Position numbers and translations under genes: made by a program. Shown here piece by piece: positions 54,833-64,000 of a DNA stretch of 64,000 bases. Each line of letters opens with the position of its first letter. Position 1 is the first letter of the stretch. The notes under the pieces were generated by a model. It saw nothing but the letters and a program-made list of their open reading frames with translations, was not told the origin of the DNA and did no database searches. Origin of the DNA: Pseudomonas fluorescens (GTDB lineage: Bacteria > Pseudomonadota > Gammaproteobacteria > Pseudomonadales > Pseudomonadaceae); assembly GCF_000967965.1 (NCBI RefSeq), contig NZ_LACC01000011.1, positions 186,001 through 250,000 of the forward strand, read 5' to 3'.

Positions 54833-55975
54833 TCAGGCGTCGCGCAAAACCGCTTTCACGGCCGCCACCGAACGCTCGACATCCGCTTTGCTCATCGCCG
54901 TGAACATCGGCAGCGAGACAATCAGCCGACCGACCCGCTCAGCGATCGGGAACATGCCTTCCTTGAAGCCGCGCTCGCGGTACAGGCTCAACAGGTGAAT
55001 CGGCGGGTAGTGATAGCCGATCCCGACACCCAATGCCTGCATCTGCTCCATGAAAGTCGCCCGCGCCGGTTTGCCATCCTTGCGCTCCGGCAATACCAGC
55101 TGGAACAGATGCCAATTGCTTTGGGTGAAATCCGCCGGAGGCAGTTGCGCCCCGTACTGCGCTTCGAAATCCGCGCCAAAGCAGGCGAAATAGTGCCGGG
55201 CCAGGTCACGGCGATGAGCGGTGATGGTTTCGATATGAGCAAACTGCCCCAGGCCAATGGCTGCGGCGACGTCGGTCATGTTGAACTTGCCACCCAGCAC
55301 GTCGACGTCCAGGCCGTCGAAGCCGTTGCGGGTAACGCCCTGCAGCCGGTATTTCTCCGCCAGTCGTACTTCTTCGGCCGTATTCAGCACCAGGCAACCG
55401 CCCTCGGAGGAGGTGACGTTTTTGTTCGCCTGGAAACTGAAGGACACGAAATCCCCTGTCGAGCCAATGCGCTGGCCGTTCCAGCTGGAGCCCAACGCCT
55501 GGGCTGCATCCTCCACGATCCGCAGGCTGTGCTTTTTCGCCAGGGTGTACAAACGTGTCATGTCCACCGGCAACCCGGCGAGGTACACCGGGATGATGGC
55601 TTTGGTGCGGGGGGTAATCGCCGCTTCCAGTTGATCGAGATCGATATTGCGGGTCACCGGGTCGATGTCGGCAAACACCGGGGTGGCGCCGACTTCCATG
55701 ATGACGTTGGCGGTGGCCACCCAGGAAATCGGCGTGGTGATCACTTCATCGCCGGGCCCGACCCCGGCAATCCGCAAGGCGATTTCCATGGTGCAGGTGC
55801 CGGAATTGAAGGTGCGCACCGGGCGCCCGCCAAAATACTCCGAAAGCTGCGCTTCGAAGGCCTGGACCTTGGGGCCGCTGGTGATCCAGCCCGAGCGCAA
55901 TACATCACCGACGGCGGCGATCGTGGCTTCATCGATGGTGGGTTTGGAAAACGGCAGGAAAGGCAGTTGGCTCAT
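54833..55975 (-). CDS. DegT/DnrJ/EryC1/StrS-family PLP aminotransferase
   Basis: This 380-residue protein begins [20 protein letters not shown]. It has [22 protein letters not shown] near 27, [20 protein letters not shown] near 73, EDAAQALGS near 155 and the PLP Lys185 in [20 protein letters not shown]. The family makes amino sugars for LPS, O-antigen or glycosylation (ArnB, VioA, PglE types); the substrate cannot be told. It lies on the opposite strand between gcvH and gcvP, an unusual break in the gcv operon, with no sugar-pathway gene nearby. An ATG nine codons upstream is another possible start. Confidence 0.93.
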   Translation of the reverse strand: MSQLPFLPFSKPTIDEATIAAVGDVLRSGWITSGPKVQAFEAQLSEYFGGRPVRTFNSGTCTMEIALRIAGVGPGDEVITTPISWVATANVIMEVGATPVFADIDPVTRNIDLDQLEAAITPRTKAIIPVYLAGLPVDMTRLYTLAKKHSLRIVEDAAQALGSSWNGQRIGSTGDFVSFSFQANKNVTSSEGGCLVLNTAEEVRLAEKYRLQGVTRNGFDGLDVDVLGGKFNMTDVAAAIGLGQFAHIETITAHRRDLARHYFACFGADFEAQYGAQLPPADFTQSNWHLFQLVLPERKDGKPARATFMEQMQALGVGIGYHYPPIHLLSLYRERGFKEGMFPIAERVGRLIVSLPMFTAMSKADVERSVAAVKAVLRDA

Positions 55976-56129
55976 GAATACAGTCACCCGATCAGCGGAC
56001 ATTAAGTTGGCGCCGGACATGATGATCCGGATTGGTCGACCGCGCCACGTCATCCACGCGAAGATCGACTGCTATGCTGGTTTGACCGTGTTGCATCGAC
56101 GCCGAGCGCCAGTCAAGAGAGAGCCCGTC

Positions 56130-59003
56130 ATGTCCCAATTGCCGTCCCTGAGCCAGTTACGCGACCCCAATGCCTTTCTGCGCCGCCATCTCGGACCCGA
56201 CGCCGCCGAGCAACAGGCGATGCTCGACAGCCTCGGCCTGGGCAGTCGGGTCGAATTGATCGAGCAAACGGTGCCGCCGGGCATCCGCCTCAACCGGGCG
56301 CTGGACCTGCCCCCGGCACTCGATGAAGAGGCCGCGCTGGCCAAGCTGCGCGGTTATGCCGAGCAGAACCAGGTCTGGACCAGCCTGATCGGCATGGGCT
56401 ACCACGGCACCCTCACACCGGCCGTCATACTGCGTAACGTGCTGGAAAATCCCGGCTGGTACACCGCGTACACCCCCTATCAACCGGAGATCGCCCAAGG
56501 GCGGCTCGAAGCGCTGCTGAACTTCCAGCAACTGACCATCGACCTGACCGGCCTGGAACTGGCCAACGCCTCGCTGCTTGATGAGGCCACCGCTGCGGCA
56601 GAAGCCATGGCCTTGGCCAAGCGGGTCGCCAAGTCGAAAAGCAACCTGTTCTTTGTCGACGAAAACTGCCACCCGCAAACCATTTCCGTGGTGCAGACCC
56701 GCGCTGAAGGTTTCGGTTTCGATCTGATCGTCGATGCTGTGGATAACTTGAAGCAGCACCAGGTGTTCGGCGCGTTGCTGCAATACCCCGACACCCACGG
56801 TGAAATCCACGACCTGCGGCCGCTGATCGATCATCTGCACGCGCAACAGGCCCTGGCCTGTGTCGCCACGGATTTGCTGAGCCTGTTGTTGCTGACCCCG
56901 CCGGGTGAACTGGGCGCCGATGTGGTGTTCGGCTCGTCCCAGCGATTTGGCGTGCCCATGGGCTACGGCGGGCCTCACGCGGCATTTTTTGCCAGCCGCG
57001 ATGAATACAAGCGAGCAATTCCCGGGCGGATCATCGGTGTTTCGAAAGATGCGCGGGGCAACACCGCCCTGCGCATGGCCCTGCAAACCCGCGAGCAACA
57101 CATCCGCCGGGAAAAGGCCAACTCCAACATCTGCACGGCCCAGGTACTGCTGGCCAATATCGCCAGTTTCTATGCGGTCTACCACGGCCCGGAAGGGCTC
57201 AAACGGATCGCCCAGCGGGTTCATCGGCTGACATGCATCCTGGCCGCCGGGCTTGAACGCAACGGTATCACCCGGGTCAACCGGCACTTCTTCGACACCC
57301 TGACGCTGGAAGTCGGCGGAGCCCAGACCGCGATCATCGAAAGTGCCCGGGCCGCGCAGATCAACCTGCGCATTCTCGGGCGCGGCCAACTGGGCCTGAG
57401 CCTCGACGAGGCTTGCGACGAAGGTACCGTGGCGAAGCTGTTCGACGTGTTCCTGGGTGCTGATCACGGGCTCAGCATCGATGACCTGGATGCCGAAGTC
57501 TTGCCTGGCGGAATTCCCGAAAGGCTGGCGCGAACTTCGCCTTATCTGCGCCATCCAGTGTTCAGCGCCCATCACAGCGAAACCGAGATGCTGCGCTACC
57601 TCAAGCAACTGGAAAACAAGGACCTGGCGCTCAATCAATCGATGATCCCGCTGGGCTCCTGCACCATGAAACTCAACGCCACCAGCGAGATGATCCCGAT
57701 TACCTGGCCGCAGTTCGCCAACCTGCACCCGTTCGTGCCCAAGGAACAGGCCGCCGGTTATGGGCTGATGATCGAAGAACTGGAGCGCTGGTTGTGTGCG
57801 ATCACCGGTTTCGACGCGATCTGCATGCAGCCCAACTCCGGTGCCCAGGGCGAATACGCCGGGCTGCTGGCGATCCGCAAATACCATGAGAGCCGGCAAC
57901 AGGGCGGCCGCGATATCTGCCTGATTCCTTCGTCGGCTCATGGCACCAATCCCGCGTCGGCGCAAATGGCCGGGATGCGCGTGGTGATCGTCGAGTGTGA
58001 CGAGGCGGGCAACGTCGACCTGGATGACCTCAAGGAAAAAGCCGCGCAGGCGGCAGACAAACTCGCCTGCCTGATGGCGACCTATCCTTCGACCCATGGC
58101 GTGTATGAGGAAGGCATCAGCGAAATCTGTGAAGTGATCCACCAGCACGGGGGGCAGGTGTACATGGATGGCGCCAACCTCAATGCTCAGGTCGGGCTGG
58201 CGCGGCCGGCCGATATTGGTGCCGATGTCTCGCACATGAACCTGCACAAGACCTTCTGCATTCCCCATGGTGGCGGTGGGCCGGGCATGGGGCCGATTGG
58301 TGTTCGGGCGCACTTGGCGCCGTTCGTGGCCAACCATCCGGTGGTACCGATCGACGGGCCGCACCCGCAAAATGGCGCGGTCAGCGCAGCGCCTTGGGGC
58401 AGCGCAAGCATTCTGCCGATCAGCTGGATGTACATCGCGATGATGGGGCCGCAACTGGCGGACGCCAGCGAAGTGGCGATCCTGGCCGCGAATTACCTGG
58501 CGCGGCATTTGTCCGGTGCCTTCCCTGTGCTCTACACCGGGCGCAATGAGCGGGTGGCCCACGAATGCATTCTCGACCTGCGACCGCTCAAGGCGTTGAC
58601 CGGCATTACCGAGGAGGACGTGGCCAAGCGCTTGATGGACTACGGCTTCCATGCCCCGACCATGTCGTTTCCGGTGCCGGGGACGCTGATGGTCGAACCG
58701 ACCGAAAGCGAGTCGAAGGCGGAACTGGACCGCTTTATCGGGGCGATGCTGAGCATCCGCGCGGAAATCAACGAGGTGCAGAACGGTAACTGGCCGGCTG
58801 AAGAAAACCCGCTGAAAGGTGCGCCGCATACGTTGGCCGATATCACTGGCGTGTGGGAGCGGCCGTACAGCATCGTGCAAGCGGTCACGCCGGACGCGCA
58901 CACCAAGGCTCACAAATACTGGCCGGTGGTGAACCGGGTGGACAATGTGTATGGGGACCGGAACCTGTTTTGTGCGTGTGTGCCGGTGGACGACTACCGC
59001 TGA
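56130..59003 (+). CDS. gcvP: Glycine dehydrogenase (decarboxylating), P protein
   Basis: This 957-residue PLP enzyme decarboxylates glycine and loads the aminomethyl group on GcvH. It starts [20 protein letters not shown]; the frame is open for 160 codons upstream, but that region overlaps the aminotransferase gene and is a shadow. Motifs: [30 protein letters not shown] near 90, and PLP lysine in [20 protein letters not shown] near 705. Being separated from gcvH by an inverted gene, it needs its own promoter in the 154-base gap upstream. Confidence 0.98.
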   Translation: MSQLPSLSQLRDPNAFLRRHLGPDAAEQQAMLDSLGLGSRVELIEQTVPPGIRLNRALDLPPALDEEAALAKLRGYAEQNQVWTSLIGMGYHGTLTPAVILRNVLENPGWYTAYTPYQPEIAQGRLEALLNFQQLTIDLTGLELANASLLDEATAAAEAMALAKRVAKSKSNLFFVDENCHPQTISVVQTRAEGFGFDLIVDAVDNLKQHQVFGALLQYPDTHGEIHDLRPLIDHLHAQQALACVATDLLSLLLLTPPGELGADVVFGSSQRFGVPMGYGGPHAAFFASRDEYKRAIPGRIIGVSKDARGNTALRMALQTREQHIRREKANSNICTAQVLLANIASFYAVYHGPEGLKRIAQRVHRLTCILAAGLERNGITRVNRHFFDTLTLEVGGAQTAIIESARAAQINLRILGRGQLGLSLDEACDEGTVAKLFDVFLGADHGLSIDDLDAEVLPGGIPERLARTSPYLRHPVFSAHHSETEMLRYLKQLENKDLALNQSMIPLGSCTMKLNATSEMIPITWPQFANLHPFVPKEQAAGYGLMIEELERWLCAITGFDAICMQPNSGAQGEYAGLLAIRKYHESRQQGGRDICLIPSSAHGTNPASAQMAGMRVVIVECDEAGNVDLDDLKEKAAQAADKLACLMATYPSTHGVYEEGISEICEVIHQHGGQVYMDGANLNAQVGLARPADIGADVSHMNLHKTFCIPHGGGGPGMGPIGVRAHLAPFVANHPVVPIDGPHPQNGAVSAAPWGSASILPISWMYIAMMGPQLADASEVAILAANYLARHLSGAFPVLYTGRNERVAHECILDLRPLKALTGITEEDVAKRLMDYGFHAPTMSFPVPGTLMVEPTESESKAELDRFIGAMLSIRAEINEVQNGNWPAEENPLKGAPHTLADITGVWERPYSIVQAVTPDAHTKAHKYWPVVNRVDNVYGDRNLFCACVPVDDYR

Positions 59004-59025
59004 TATTTCAGGATGCACATAACCC

Positions 59026-59118
59026 CTGTGTGAGCGAGCTTGCTCGCGAATGCGGTTCGGCAGCCAATGAAGTTTTTACTGATCCACCGCTATCGCGAGC
59101 AAGCTCGCTCCCACAGGG
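59026..59118. repeat. REPIN downstream of gcvP
   Basis: CTGTGTGAGCGAGCTTGCTC at 59026 and the inverse GAGCAAGCTCGCTCCCACAG ending near 59117 flank about 42 bases; one arm has a mismatch. Confidence 0.88.
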
Positions 59119-59153
59119 GGGGGCGGTGAACATGGGATTTGTGTTCGCAAGGC

Positions 59154-59186
59154 AAAAAAAATGCCGCTCAATTGAGCGGCATTTTT
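59154..59186. terminator. Bidirectional rho-independent terminator
   Basis: AAAAATGCCGCTCAATTGAG CGGCATTTTT is a perfect self-inverse hairpin flanked by A and T runs, between the converging gcvP and DUF2388 genes. Confidence 0.93.
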
Positions 59187-59198
59187 CATTCGCAATGC

Positions 59199-59516
59199 TT
59201 ATTTAGGTGCCACGGCATTCTTCGCCAGGATCGCGTTCGCCAGTTCCATGTCCGTGGCTTGCAGGCCCGGGTTGTCGGCGCGGACTTTCTGCATGGCTGC
59301 TTCCAGGTACGGACCGCGGATACTGCCATCACTGGCGACGAAGCTGCTGGCATCGTCCTGGGCTGCGACGACCAGCTTGTTATCCTTGGATGTCAGATAG
59401 CTCGAACCGGTGGTTGCACCGGACGTAAGAACGTTACGCCAAAAAGTATCGGCCATCGCCGAACCGACAGGCAGGGACAACAGCGCGACGGTAGCGACAG
59501 CAAGTTTGAAACGCAT
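59199..59516 (-). CDS. DUF2388 family periplasmic protein
   Basis: This 105-residue protein has a signal peptide (MRFKLAVATVALLSLPVGSA, cleavage near MADT) and the DUF2388 core TSGATTGSSYLTSKDNKLVVAAQDDASSFVASDG (key: the TSGxTTGSS start and AAxDDAxSFVASxG end). This short family is common in Pseudomonas, often in several copies. Function is unknown. It stands alone, with a terminator directly after the stop. Confidence 0.88.
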   Translation of the reverse strand: MRFKLAVATVALLSLPVGSAMADTFWRNVLTSGATTGSSYLTSKDNKLVVAAQDDASSFVASDGSIRGPYLEAAMQKVRADNPGLQATDMELANAILAKNAVAPK

Positions 59517-59584
59517 GACAGGGTGACTCCACTGGGTTGACTACGCGGTTGGATTGCCAACCCCCAATCGAGTTCCGTGGTTGC

Positions 59585-60034
59585 CTATTCCTCCGCTTCG
59601 ACCAGCAGGATCGCGCCTTGCTGGCCGACCACCCGTACGCGGCTGCCAATGGCAGCGTCCGGCCCTCGGGCCATCCACACGCCGTCGGCCACCTTGATCT
59701 TGCCGCGACCGTCGACAATCGCTTCATGCACCACGAAGGTTTTGCCGATCAGCTCCTGACCGCGCAGATTCAGGTGCGGCTGATCGCTCGGACGCATCGC
59801 CGTGCGCTGACGCCGCCACCAGTACAACGCGGTGGTGATCGACAACAGGCCGAACAACAGAAACTGCCATTCCCAGGACAGGTCCGGCAGCAGGAAGGTC
59901 AAGACGCCCACGGCTGCCGCGGCCATGCCGATCCACAGCAGGTAACCGCCGGCGCCGAACACTTCGAGAATCAACAGCACCGTGCCCAGCGCCAACCAGT
60001 CCCAGAACGAAAGGTGCTGTAAAAATGCCCACAT
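59585..60034 (-). CDS. NfeD family membrane protein
   Basis: This 149-residue protein has membrane helices at about 8-25, 29-49 and 54-72 (AAAAVGVLTFLLPDLSWEW) and a C-terminal OB-fold domain from about 90 (LIGKTFVVHEAIVDGRGKIKVADGVWMARG). This is the short NfeD type. It follows the SPFH gene by eight bases; SPFH-NfeD pairs are conserved across bacteria and form membrane microdomain assemblies. Confidence 0.94.
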   Translation of the reverse strand: MWAFLQHLSFWDWLALGTVLLILEVFGAGGYLLWIGMAAAAVGVLTFLLPDLSWEWQFLLFGLLSITTALYWWRRQRTAMRPSDQPHLNLRGQELIGKTFVVHEAIVDGRGKIKVADGVWMARGPDAAIGSRVRVVGQQGAILLVEAEE

Positions 60035-60042
60035 GGCGCGCC

Positions 60043-60963
60043 TCAGGCTTTCTTGTTATCGAAAGTGGCCTTGACGATTTCGCCAATGCCGCCCACCGCG
60101 CCGATCATCGAGCTGGCCTCCAGCGGCATCAGGATCACTTTGCTGTTGTTGGCCGAAGCCAGCTTGCCCAGCGCATCGATGTACTTCTGCGCCACGAAGT
60201 AATTGACCGCCTGCACGTTGCCGCTGGCGATGGCTTCGGACACCACTTTGGTCGCCTGGGCTTCCGCCGCGGCTTGCCGTTCGCGGGCTTCGGACTCCAG
60301 GAAGGCGGCCTGGCGACTGCCTTCTGCTTCGAGGATCTGTGCCTGCTTCTTGCCTTCGGCGGTCAGGATCGCTGCGGCACGCAGACCTTCGGCCTCGAGG
60401 ATCTGTGCACGCTTGATCCGTTCGGCTTTCATCTGCCCCGACATCGCTGCCATCAGGTCGGCGGGTGGGCTGATGTCCTTGATCTCGATCCGGGTGATCT
60501 TGATGCCCCACGGCGCGGTCGCTTCGTCGACGGTGCGCAGCAGTTTTTCGTTGATGCCGTCACGCTGGCTGAGCATGGCGTCGAGTTCCATCGAGCCGAG
60601 CACGGTGCGGATGTTGGTTTGCAGCAGGTTGCGGATAGCGTGTTCGAGGTTGTTGACCTCGTAGGCCGCCTGGGCCGTGTTGACCACCTGGAAGAAGCAC
60701 ACGGCGTCGATTTGCACCGTGGCGTTGTCGGAGGTGATGACTTCCTGCGGCGGAATATCCAGCACGCTTTCCATCACATTCATCTTGCGGCCGATGCGGT
60801 CCATGACCGGAATGATGACGTTCAGCCCCGGCTTGAGCGTGTTGGTGTAGCGACCGAAACGCTCGACGGTCCATTCAAAGCCCTGGGGCACGACCTTGAA
60901 GCCCATGAACAGAATGGCGACCACCAGGCCGACAAAAAGCAAAAGCACACTACCGATCTGCAT
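60043..60963 (-). CDS. SPFH/Band 7 (stomatin-like) membrane protein
   Basis: This 306-residue protein starts [20 protein letters not shown], one membrane helix, then the Band 7 domain ([29 protein letters not shown] near 25-53) and a long Ala/Glu-rich coiled coil (about 190-250). It is close in type to QmcA/YbbK of E. coli. It heads a two-gene operon with nfeD and probably forms a ring scaffold in the inner membrane. Upstream in-frame codons to 61002 lack a ribosome site. Confidence 0.95.
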   Translation of the reverse strand: MQIGSVLLLFVGLVVAILFMGFKVVPQGFEWTVERFGRYTNTLKPGLNVIIPVMDRIGRKMNVMESVLDIPPQEVITSDNATVQIDAVCFFQVVNTAQAAYEVNNLEHAIRNLLQTNIRTVLGSMELDAMLSQRDGINEKLLRTVDEATAPWGIKITRIEIKDISPPADLMAAMSGQMKAERIKRAQILEAEGLRAAAILTAEGKKQAQILEAEGSRQAAFLESEARERQAAAEAQATKVVSEAIASGNVQAVNYFVAQKYIDALGKLASANNSKVILMPLEASSMIGAVGGIGEIVKATFDNKKA

Positions 60964-61047
60964 AACGATTCCTTGTTGATGTGTGGATCTGTGGAGTTGC
61001 AATCGCTGGAGTGTAGCTGTGCCGATGCCGGATAAGTACAGCCGGGC

Positions 61048-62832
61048 TCAGTTCTGCTCACTCTGGGGCGTCACCCGCAGAACCTCCTCGATGGTCGTCA
61101 GCCCGGCGCCGACCTTTTGCGCTCCTGACAGCCGCAGGCTGCGCATGCCTTCCTTGAATGCCTGGCGCCGCACGGCCAGCAGATCGGTATCAGGACTGAT
61201 CAGCGCTTTGATGCCATCGCTCATTTGCATGATTTCGTAGACCCCGGCGCGACCGCGATAACCGGTGTCGCGGCATTCCACGCAACCGATGGCTCGCTGG
61301 GCATTGGTCGGCAAGGGTGCTTGCCAAGGACGGGTCAGGGTTTGCCAGTCGTCTTCGCCCAGCGTCAGCGGCGCCTTGCAGTGCGGGCACAGGGTCCGCA
61401 CCAGTCGCTGGGCCATGACGCCGAGCACCGTTGCCTTGATCAGGTAATGCGGCACGCCGAGCTCCAGCAGGCGGCTGATGGCGCTGGGTGCATCGTTGGT
61501 GTGCAGGGTCGACAGCACCAGGTGCCCGGTGAGCGCAGCCTGGATCGCCATCTCCGCGGTTTCGAGGTCGCGGATCTCGCCGATCATGATGATGTCCGGG
61601 TCTTGCCGCATCAGCGCGCGCACACCGGCGGCGAAGGTCAGGTCGATGTTGTGCTGGACCTGCATCTGGTTGAACGCCGGCTCGACCATTTCGATCGGGT
61701 CTTCGATGGTGCAGAGGTTGACCTCCGGCGTCGCCAGTTTTTTCAGGGTGGTGTAGAGGGTGGTGGTCTTGCCCGAACCCGTCGGCCCGGTGACCAGGAT
61801 GATGCCGTGGGGCTGGCGGGTCATGTCTTGCCAACGGCGAAGGTCGTCGGCGGAAAAACCAAGCTGGTCGAAATCCTTGAGCAGGACTTCCGGATCGAAG
61901 ATCCGCATGACCATTTTTTCACCGAAGGCCGTGGGCAGTGTCGACAAGCGCAGTTCGACTTCACCGCCGTCCGGGGTCTTGGTTTTCACCCGACCGTCCT
62001 GGGGTTTGCGTTTCTCGGCGACGTTCATGCGTCCCAGGGTTTTCAGGCGACTGACGATGGCCATGGTGACCTGGGGCGGGAATTGATAGACATTGTGCAG
62101 CACACCGTCGATGCGAAAGCGCACCGTGCCTTGTTCGCGCCGGGGCTCGATGTGGATATCGCTGGCGCGCTGCTGGAACGCGTACTGGAACAGCCAGTCG
62201 ACGATGTTGACGATGTGTGCGTCGTTGGCGTCCGGCTCCTGGTCGCTGGCACCGAGGTTGAGCAGCTGTTCGAAATTGCCGAGGGTACTGACTTGCGGGT
62301 CGGCGCTGTTCGCCCCGGTGACCGATTTGGCCAGGCGGAAGAATTCGACGCTGAAGCGCTGGATGTCCACCGGGTTGGCCACTACACGCTTGATCGGCAA
62401 TTTGAGCACGTGGGTCAGGTCAGCCTCCCAGCCGCTGACATAAGGCTGGGCGCTGGCCACGGTCACCGCCTCGCGGTCGATCGCTACCGCGAGGATCTTG
62501 TGGCGTTGGGCGAAGGCATAGGACATCAGCGGGGTCACGGCCGCGACATTGATTTTCAGTGGGTCGATGCGCAGGTAAGGCTGGCCGGCCTGCCGGGATA
62601 ACCACAGGGTCAGGCTCTCGAGATCCAGCGGTTTGCCGGGACGGCTGAGATCGTCCAGCTGTTGGCTGGCAATGAACTCTAGCGGATGCATTTGGCCAAG
62701 GGAGGCGTTGCGGCGGCGGGCATTGAGCGCGTGTTCGGCCGAATCCTGACTGATAAAGCCTTGGGCGACCAGTTCGCGCAGCAGGTCATTGAGATCCAGC
62801 CAGCGGTCCTGAAAGGCGAGATGTACGGACAT
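61048..62832 (-). CDS. GspE/PilB-family secretion ATPase
   Basis: This 594-residue ATPase has N-terminal MshEN/GspE-N-type domains (about 1-190), then the catalytic core with GPTGSGKTTTLYTTL Walker A near 342, Asp-box DPIEMVEPAFNQMQVQ near 370, Walker B RQDPDIIMIGEIRDLETAE near 403 and His-box GHLVLSTLHTND. A zinc tetracysteine pair, CPHC and CVEC, lies near 480-515. Length and layout fit type II secretion GspE. No other gsp or pil gene is near, so its partner machine is unknown. The ATG at 62832 is preceded by AAAAGGAGC. Confidence 0.93.
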   Translation of the reverse strand: MSVHLAFQDRWLDLNDLLRELVAQGFISQDSAEHALNARRRNASLGQMHPLEFIASQQLDDLSRPGKPLDLESLTLWLSRQAGQPYLRIDPLKINVAAVTPLMSYAFAQRHKILAVAIDREAVTVASAQPYVSGWEADLTHVLKLPIKRVVANPVDIQRFSVEFFRLAKSVTGANSADPQVSTLGNFEQLLNLGASDQEPDANDAHIVNIVDWLFQYAFQQRASDIHIEPRREQGTVRFRIDGVLHNVYQFPPQVTMAIVSRLKTLGRMNVAEKRKPQDGRVKTKTPDGGEVELRLSTLPTAFGEKMVMRIFDPEVLLKDFDQLGFSADDLRRWQDMTRQPHGIILVTGPTGSGKTTTLYTTLKKLATPEVNLCTIEDPIEMVEPAFNQMQVQHNIDLTFAAGVRALMRQDPDIIMIGEIRDLETAEMAIQAALTGHLVLSTLHTNDAPSAISRLLELGVPHYLIKATVLGVMAQRLVRTLCPHCKAPLTLGEDDWQTLTRPWQAPLPTNAQRAIGCVECRDTGYRGRAGVYEIMQMSDGIKALISPDTDLLAVRRQAFKEGMRSLRLSGAQKVGAGLTTIEEVLRVTPQSEQN

Positions 62833-62922
62833 GCGGGCTCCTTTTGAACGACAGTGCGCAAAGGATAGCCGTGAGCAGGCTGACCGCTGGGCCACTACCC
62901 GATGAAGCCGTTTCGGAGTTTT

Positions 62923-63261
62923 TCAGCCCGCCGCTTGAGCCGCTTCGGCCCATGGGGCATCAGCTTCTTGCAGCTCCACCGAGCAGACGCTGATCAGGTT
63001 ACGAAGTTTTTCCGCAATCACTTGCGCGCGGTGCCAGCTCAAACCGTCGATGACGATTTCGATGGTCATCCAGTCGTCCTGGTGTTGCGCGTTGACCTGT
63101 TCCGGCGTGAGCAATTGCAAGGCGAACAGATTGAGGGCGCGACACAGCAGGTCCGGTTCAGCCTCGGCCGTCATTTGATAGCGAACCCGGCAATGGGCGT
63201 TGCCGACGTTCCAGACATCGGCGCGGGCAGGTGGGGTGTTCACGGCTTCGAGATACGGCAT
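62923..63261 (-). CDS. Small ACT-like hypothetical protein
   Basis: This 112-residue protein begins MPYLEAVNTPPARADVWNVG. The middle, RVRYQMTAEAEPDLLCRALNLFALQLLTPEQVN then DDWMTIEIVIDGLSWHRAQVIAEKLRNLISVCSVEL, follows the beta-alpha-beta-beta-alpha-beta pattern of ACT domains, including the repeated R-x-L/K-L helices seen in the small subunit of acetolactate synthase. It has no enzyme domain. It is divergent from an Lrp-family gene, which itself carries an ACT-like RAM domain. The assignment is structural guesswork. Confidence 0.65.
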   Translation of the reverse strand: MPYLEAVNTPPARADVWNVGNAHCRVRYQMTAEAEPDLLCRALNLFALQLLTPEQVNAQHQDDWMTIEIVIDGLSWHRAQVIAEKLRNLISVCSVELQEADAPWAEAAQAAG

Positions 63262-63387
63262 GGTCTGGCTCCAAAATCATTGGAGAAATGTTTACATCCT
63301 GTGCCGGGTATTTCTTCTCTATGATTGGCTGTATTGCAGAAATGAAGAATAAATCAATTCACTTGTTACTCGGTTAAGGGTTTTTTT

Positions 63388-63858
63388 ATGCAAAGCGAAC
63401 TGGACAGCTACGACCGCAAGATCCTCGCCTTGCTGCAAGAGGATGCTTCGCTTTCCAGCGCACAGATCGCCGAGCAGGTCGGCCTCTCGCAATCGCCGTG
63501 CTGGCGGCGGATTCAGCGGATGAAAGAGGAGGGCATCATTCGCGGCCAGGTGACTTTGCTCGACCGCAAGAAAATCGGACTGAACACACAGATCTTCGCG
63601 GAGGTGAAACTCAATGCCCACGGGCGTTCGAACTTCACCGAATTCACCGAGGCGATTCGCGGCTTTCCGGAGGTGCTGGAGTGTTACGTGCTGATGGGGG
63701 CGGTGGATTTCTTGCTGCGGATTGTCACGGCGGACATCGAGGCCTACGAGCGTTTCTTCTTCGAGAAACTGTCGATGGTGCCGGGGATTCAGGAGGTCAA
63801 TTCGATCGTGGCGTTGTCGGAGATCAAGTCGACGACCAGTTTGCCGGTGGTGCGCTGA
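63388..63858 (+). CDS. Lrp/AsnC family regulator
   Basis: This 156-residue protein has an N-terminal helix-turn-helix (LDSYDRKILALLQEDASLSS, then AEQVGLSQSPCWRRIQRMKEEGII, residues 5-52) and a C-terminal RAM domain (FAEVKLNAHGRSNFTEFTEAIRGFPEVLECYVLMGAVDFLLRIV, key: G-x-x-D near 107). It probably senses an amino acid and controls its own or a neighbouring gene, either the divergent ACT-like gene or the partly seen gene downstream. Confidence 0.95.
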   Translation: MQSELDSYDRKILALLQEDASLSSAQIAEQVGLSQSPCWRRIQRMKEEGIIRGQVTLLDRKKIGLNTQIFAEVKLNAHGRSNFTEFTEAIRGFPEVLECYVLMGAVDFLLRIVTADIEAYERFFFEKLSMVPGIQEVNSIVALSEIKSTTSLPVVR

Positions 63859-63874
63859 TGATGCTTGAGGGCCT

Positions 63875-63906
63875 TTGTGGCGAGGGGGCAAGCCCCCTCG
63901 CCACAA
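63875..63906. repeat. Single REP hairpin
   Basis: TTGTGGCGAGGGGGC and GCCCCCTCGCCACAA are exact inverses around AA. It sits between the Lrp gene and the stop of the next convergent gene. Confidence 0.88.
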
Positions 63907-63910
63907 GGTA

Positions 63911-64000
63911 TTACAGGCGCAGCAACATCTTCCAGGCACGGTTCTGATACACCGCAATCGCCTGCTGCTTGCGGGCATCCAGGACTTCATCGGTGATCGA
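63911..64000 (-). CDS. C-terminal 29 residues of an unidentified protein (runs off the window)
   Basis: The reverse strand is open from the window end to a TAA at 63911-63913. The visible tail reads SITDEVLDARKQQAIAVYQN then RAWKMLLRL. It is helical and ends in a basic hydrophobic segment. Codon choice looks like real coding sequence, but the piece is too short to name a family. Confidence 0.6.
   Translation of the reverse strand, partial: SITDEVLDARKQQAIAVYQNRAWKMLLRL

Noticed and set aside
56157..59018. A 953-codon open frame on the reverse strand opposite gcvP
   Set aside because: It mirrors gcvP in a GC-rich genome where antisense frames often stay open. Its protein is rich in His, Arg and Gln with no domain I recognise, and gcvP is certain on the other strand.

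Overview
The window is a piece of a Pseudomonas chromosome, most likely from the P. fluorescens complex. Three things point there. The gene order cyaA .. argH - algR - hemC/D/X/Y - dsbB - algQ - FKBP - algP, then hemB - ppk / ppx, trxA - rho, ubiD, glpT, zapA - 6S RNA - ygfA, pepP - ubiH - ubiI, an iron ABC transporter and gcvT/H/P, follows the backbone known from P. aeruginosa (roughly PA5272 down to PA5209). The DNA is GC-rich. The intergenic gaps carry many short palindromic REP/REPIN elements of the kind described in P. fluorescens. Both ends cut a gene: cyaA on the left and an unidentified C-terminus on the right. I found no tRNA, rRNA, CRISPR array, prophage, transposase or secondary-metabolite cluster.

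Layout. 1-4.2 kb: adenylate cyclase (partial), two small conserved proteins, a glutathione S-transferase and argH. 4.7-13.7 kb: the alginate-regulator and tetrapyrrole block: algR, hemC, hemD, hemX, hemY, dsbB, algQ/rsd, an FKBP isomerase, the histone-H1-like algP and a TIGR02444 protein. 13.7-22.4 kb: a YheS-type ABC-F protein, a small MscS-like channel, a LysE exporter, a cytochrome c-FTR1 iron permease fusion, a YaiI-type protein, ElbB, a sterol-desaturase-family hydroxylase and DedA. 22.6-27.6 kb: hemB-ppk facing ppx, with a candidate PhoB promoter in front of hemB. 27.8-31.6 kb: a polar amino-acid ABC transporter (ATPase, two permeases, binding protein) divergent from a GntR/FadR regulator. 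31.7-44.5 kb: trxA, rho with a leader, an SGNH acyltransferase, ubiD plus a flavin/2Fe-2S reductase, chaC, glpT, a TonB-domain secreted protein, a quinone reductase, a FliL-like protein, an EVE protein and ygfA. 44.6-50 kb: 6S RNA, zapA, a TIGR02449 coiled coil, a UPF0149 protein, pepP, ubiH and ubiI. 50-64 kb: a ferric-iron ABC transporter, gcvT-gcvH, an inverted DegT aminotransferase, gcvP, a DUF2388 protein, an NfeD/SPFH pair, an orphan GspE-like ATPase, a small ACT-like protein and an Lrp-family regulator.

Together these are mostly core functions: heme synthesis (hemC, D, X, Y, B), ubiquinone synthesis (ubiD, ubiH, ubiI), polyphosphate turnover (ppk/ppx), one-carbon metabolism (gcv, ygfA), transcription control (rho, Rsd/AlgQ, 6S RNA, AlgR), cell division (zapA) and iron uptake. 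I see no large undescribed system. The most useful leads are small: a Pho-box-like promoter driving hemB-ppk, no fimS/algZ gene beside algR, a rho leader with an overlapping upstream ORF and no visible Shine-Dalgarno sequence, a secreted protein with its TonB domain at the N-terminus, an aminotransferase gene inserted against the gcv operon, a 51-residue membrane protein, a hairpin covering the apparent start of the iron permease, paired REPINs around the iron-binding-protein gene, and several palindromes placed like operators.
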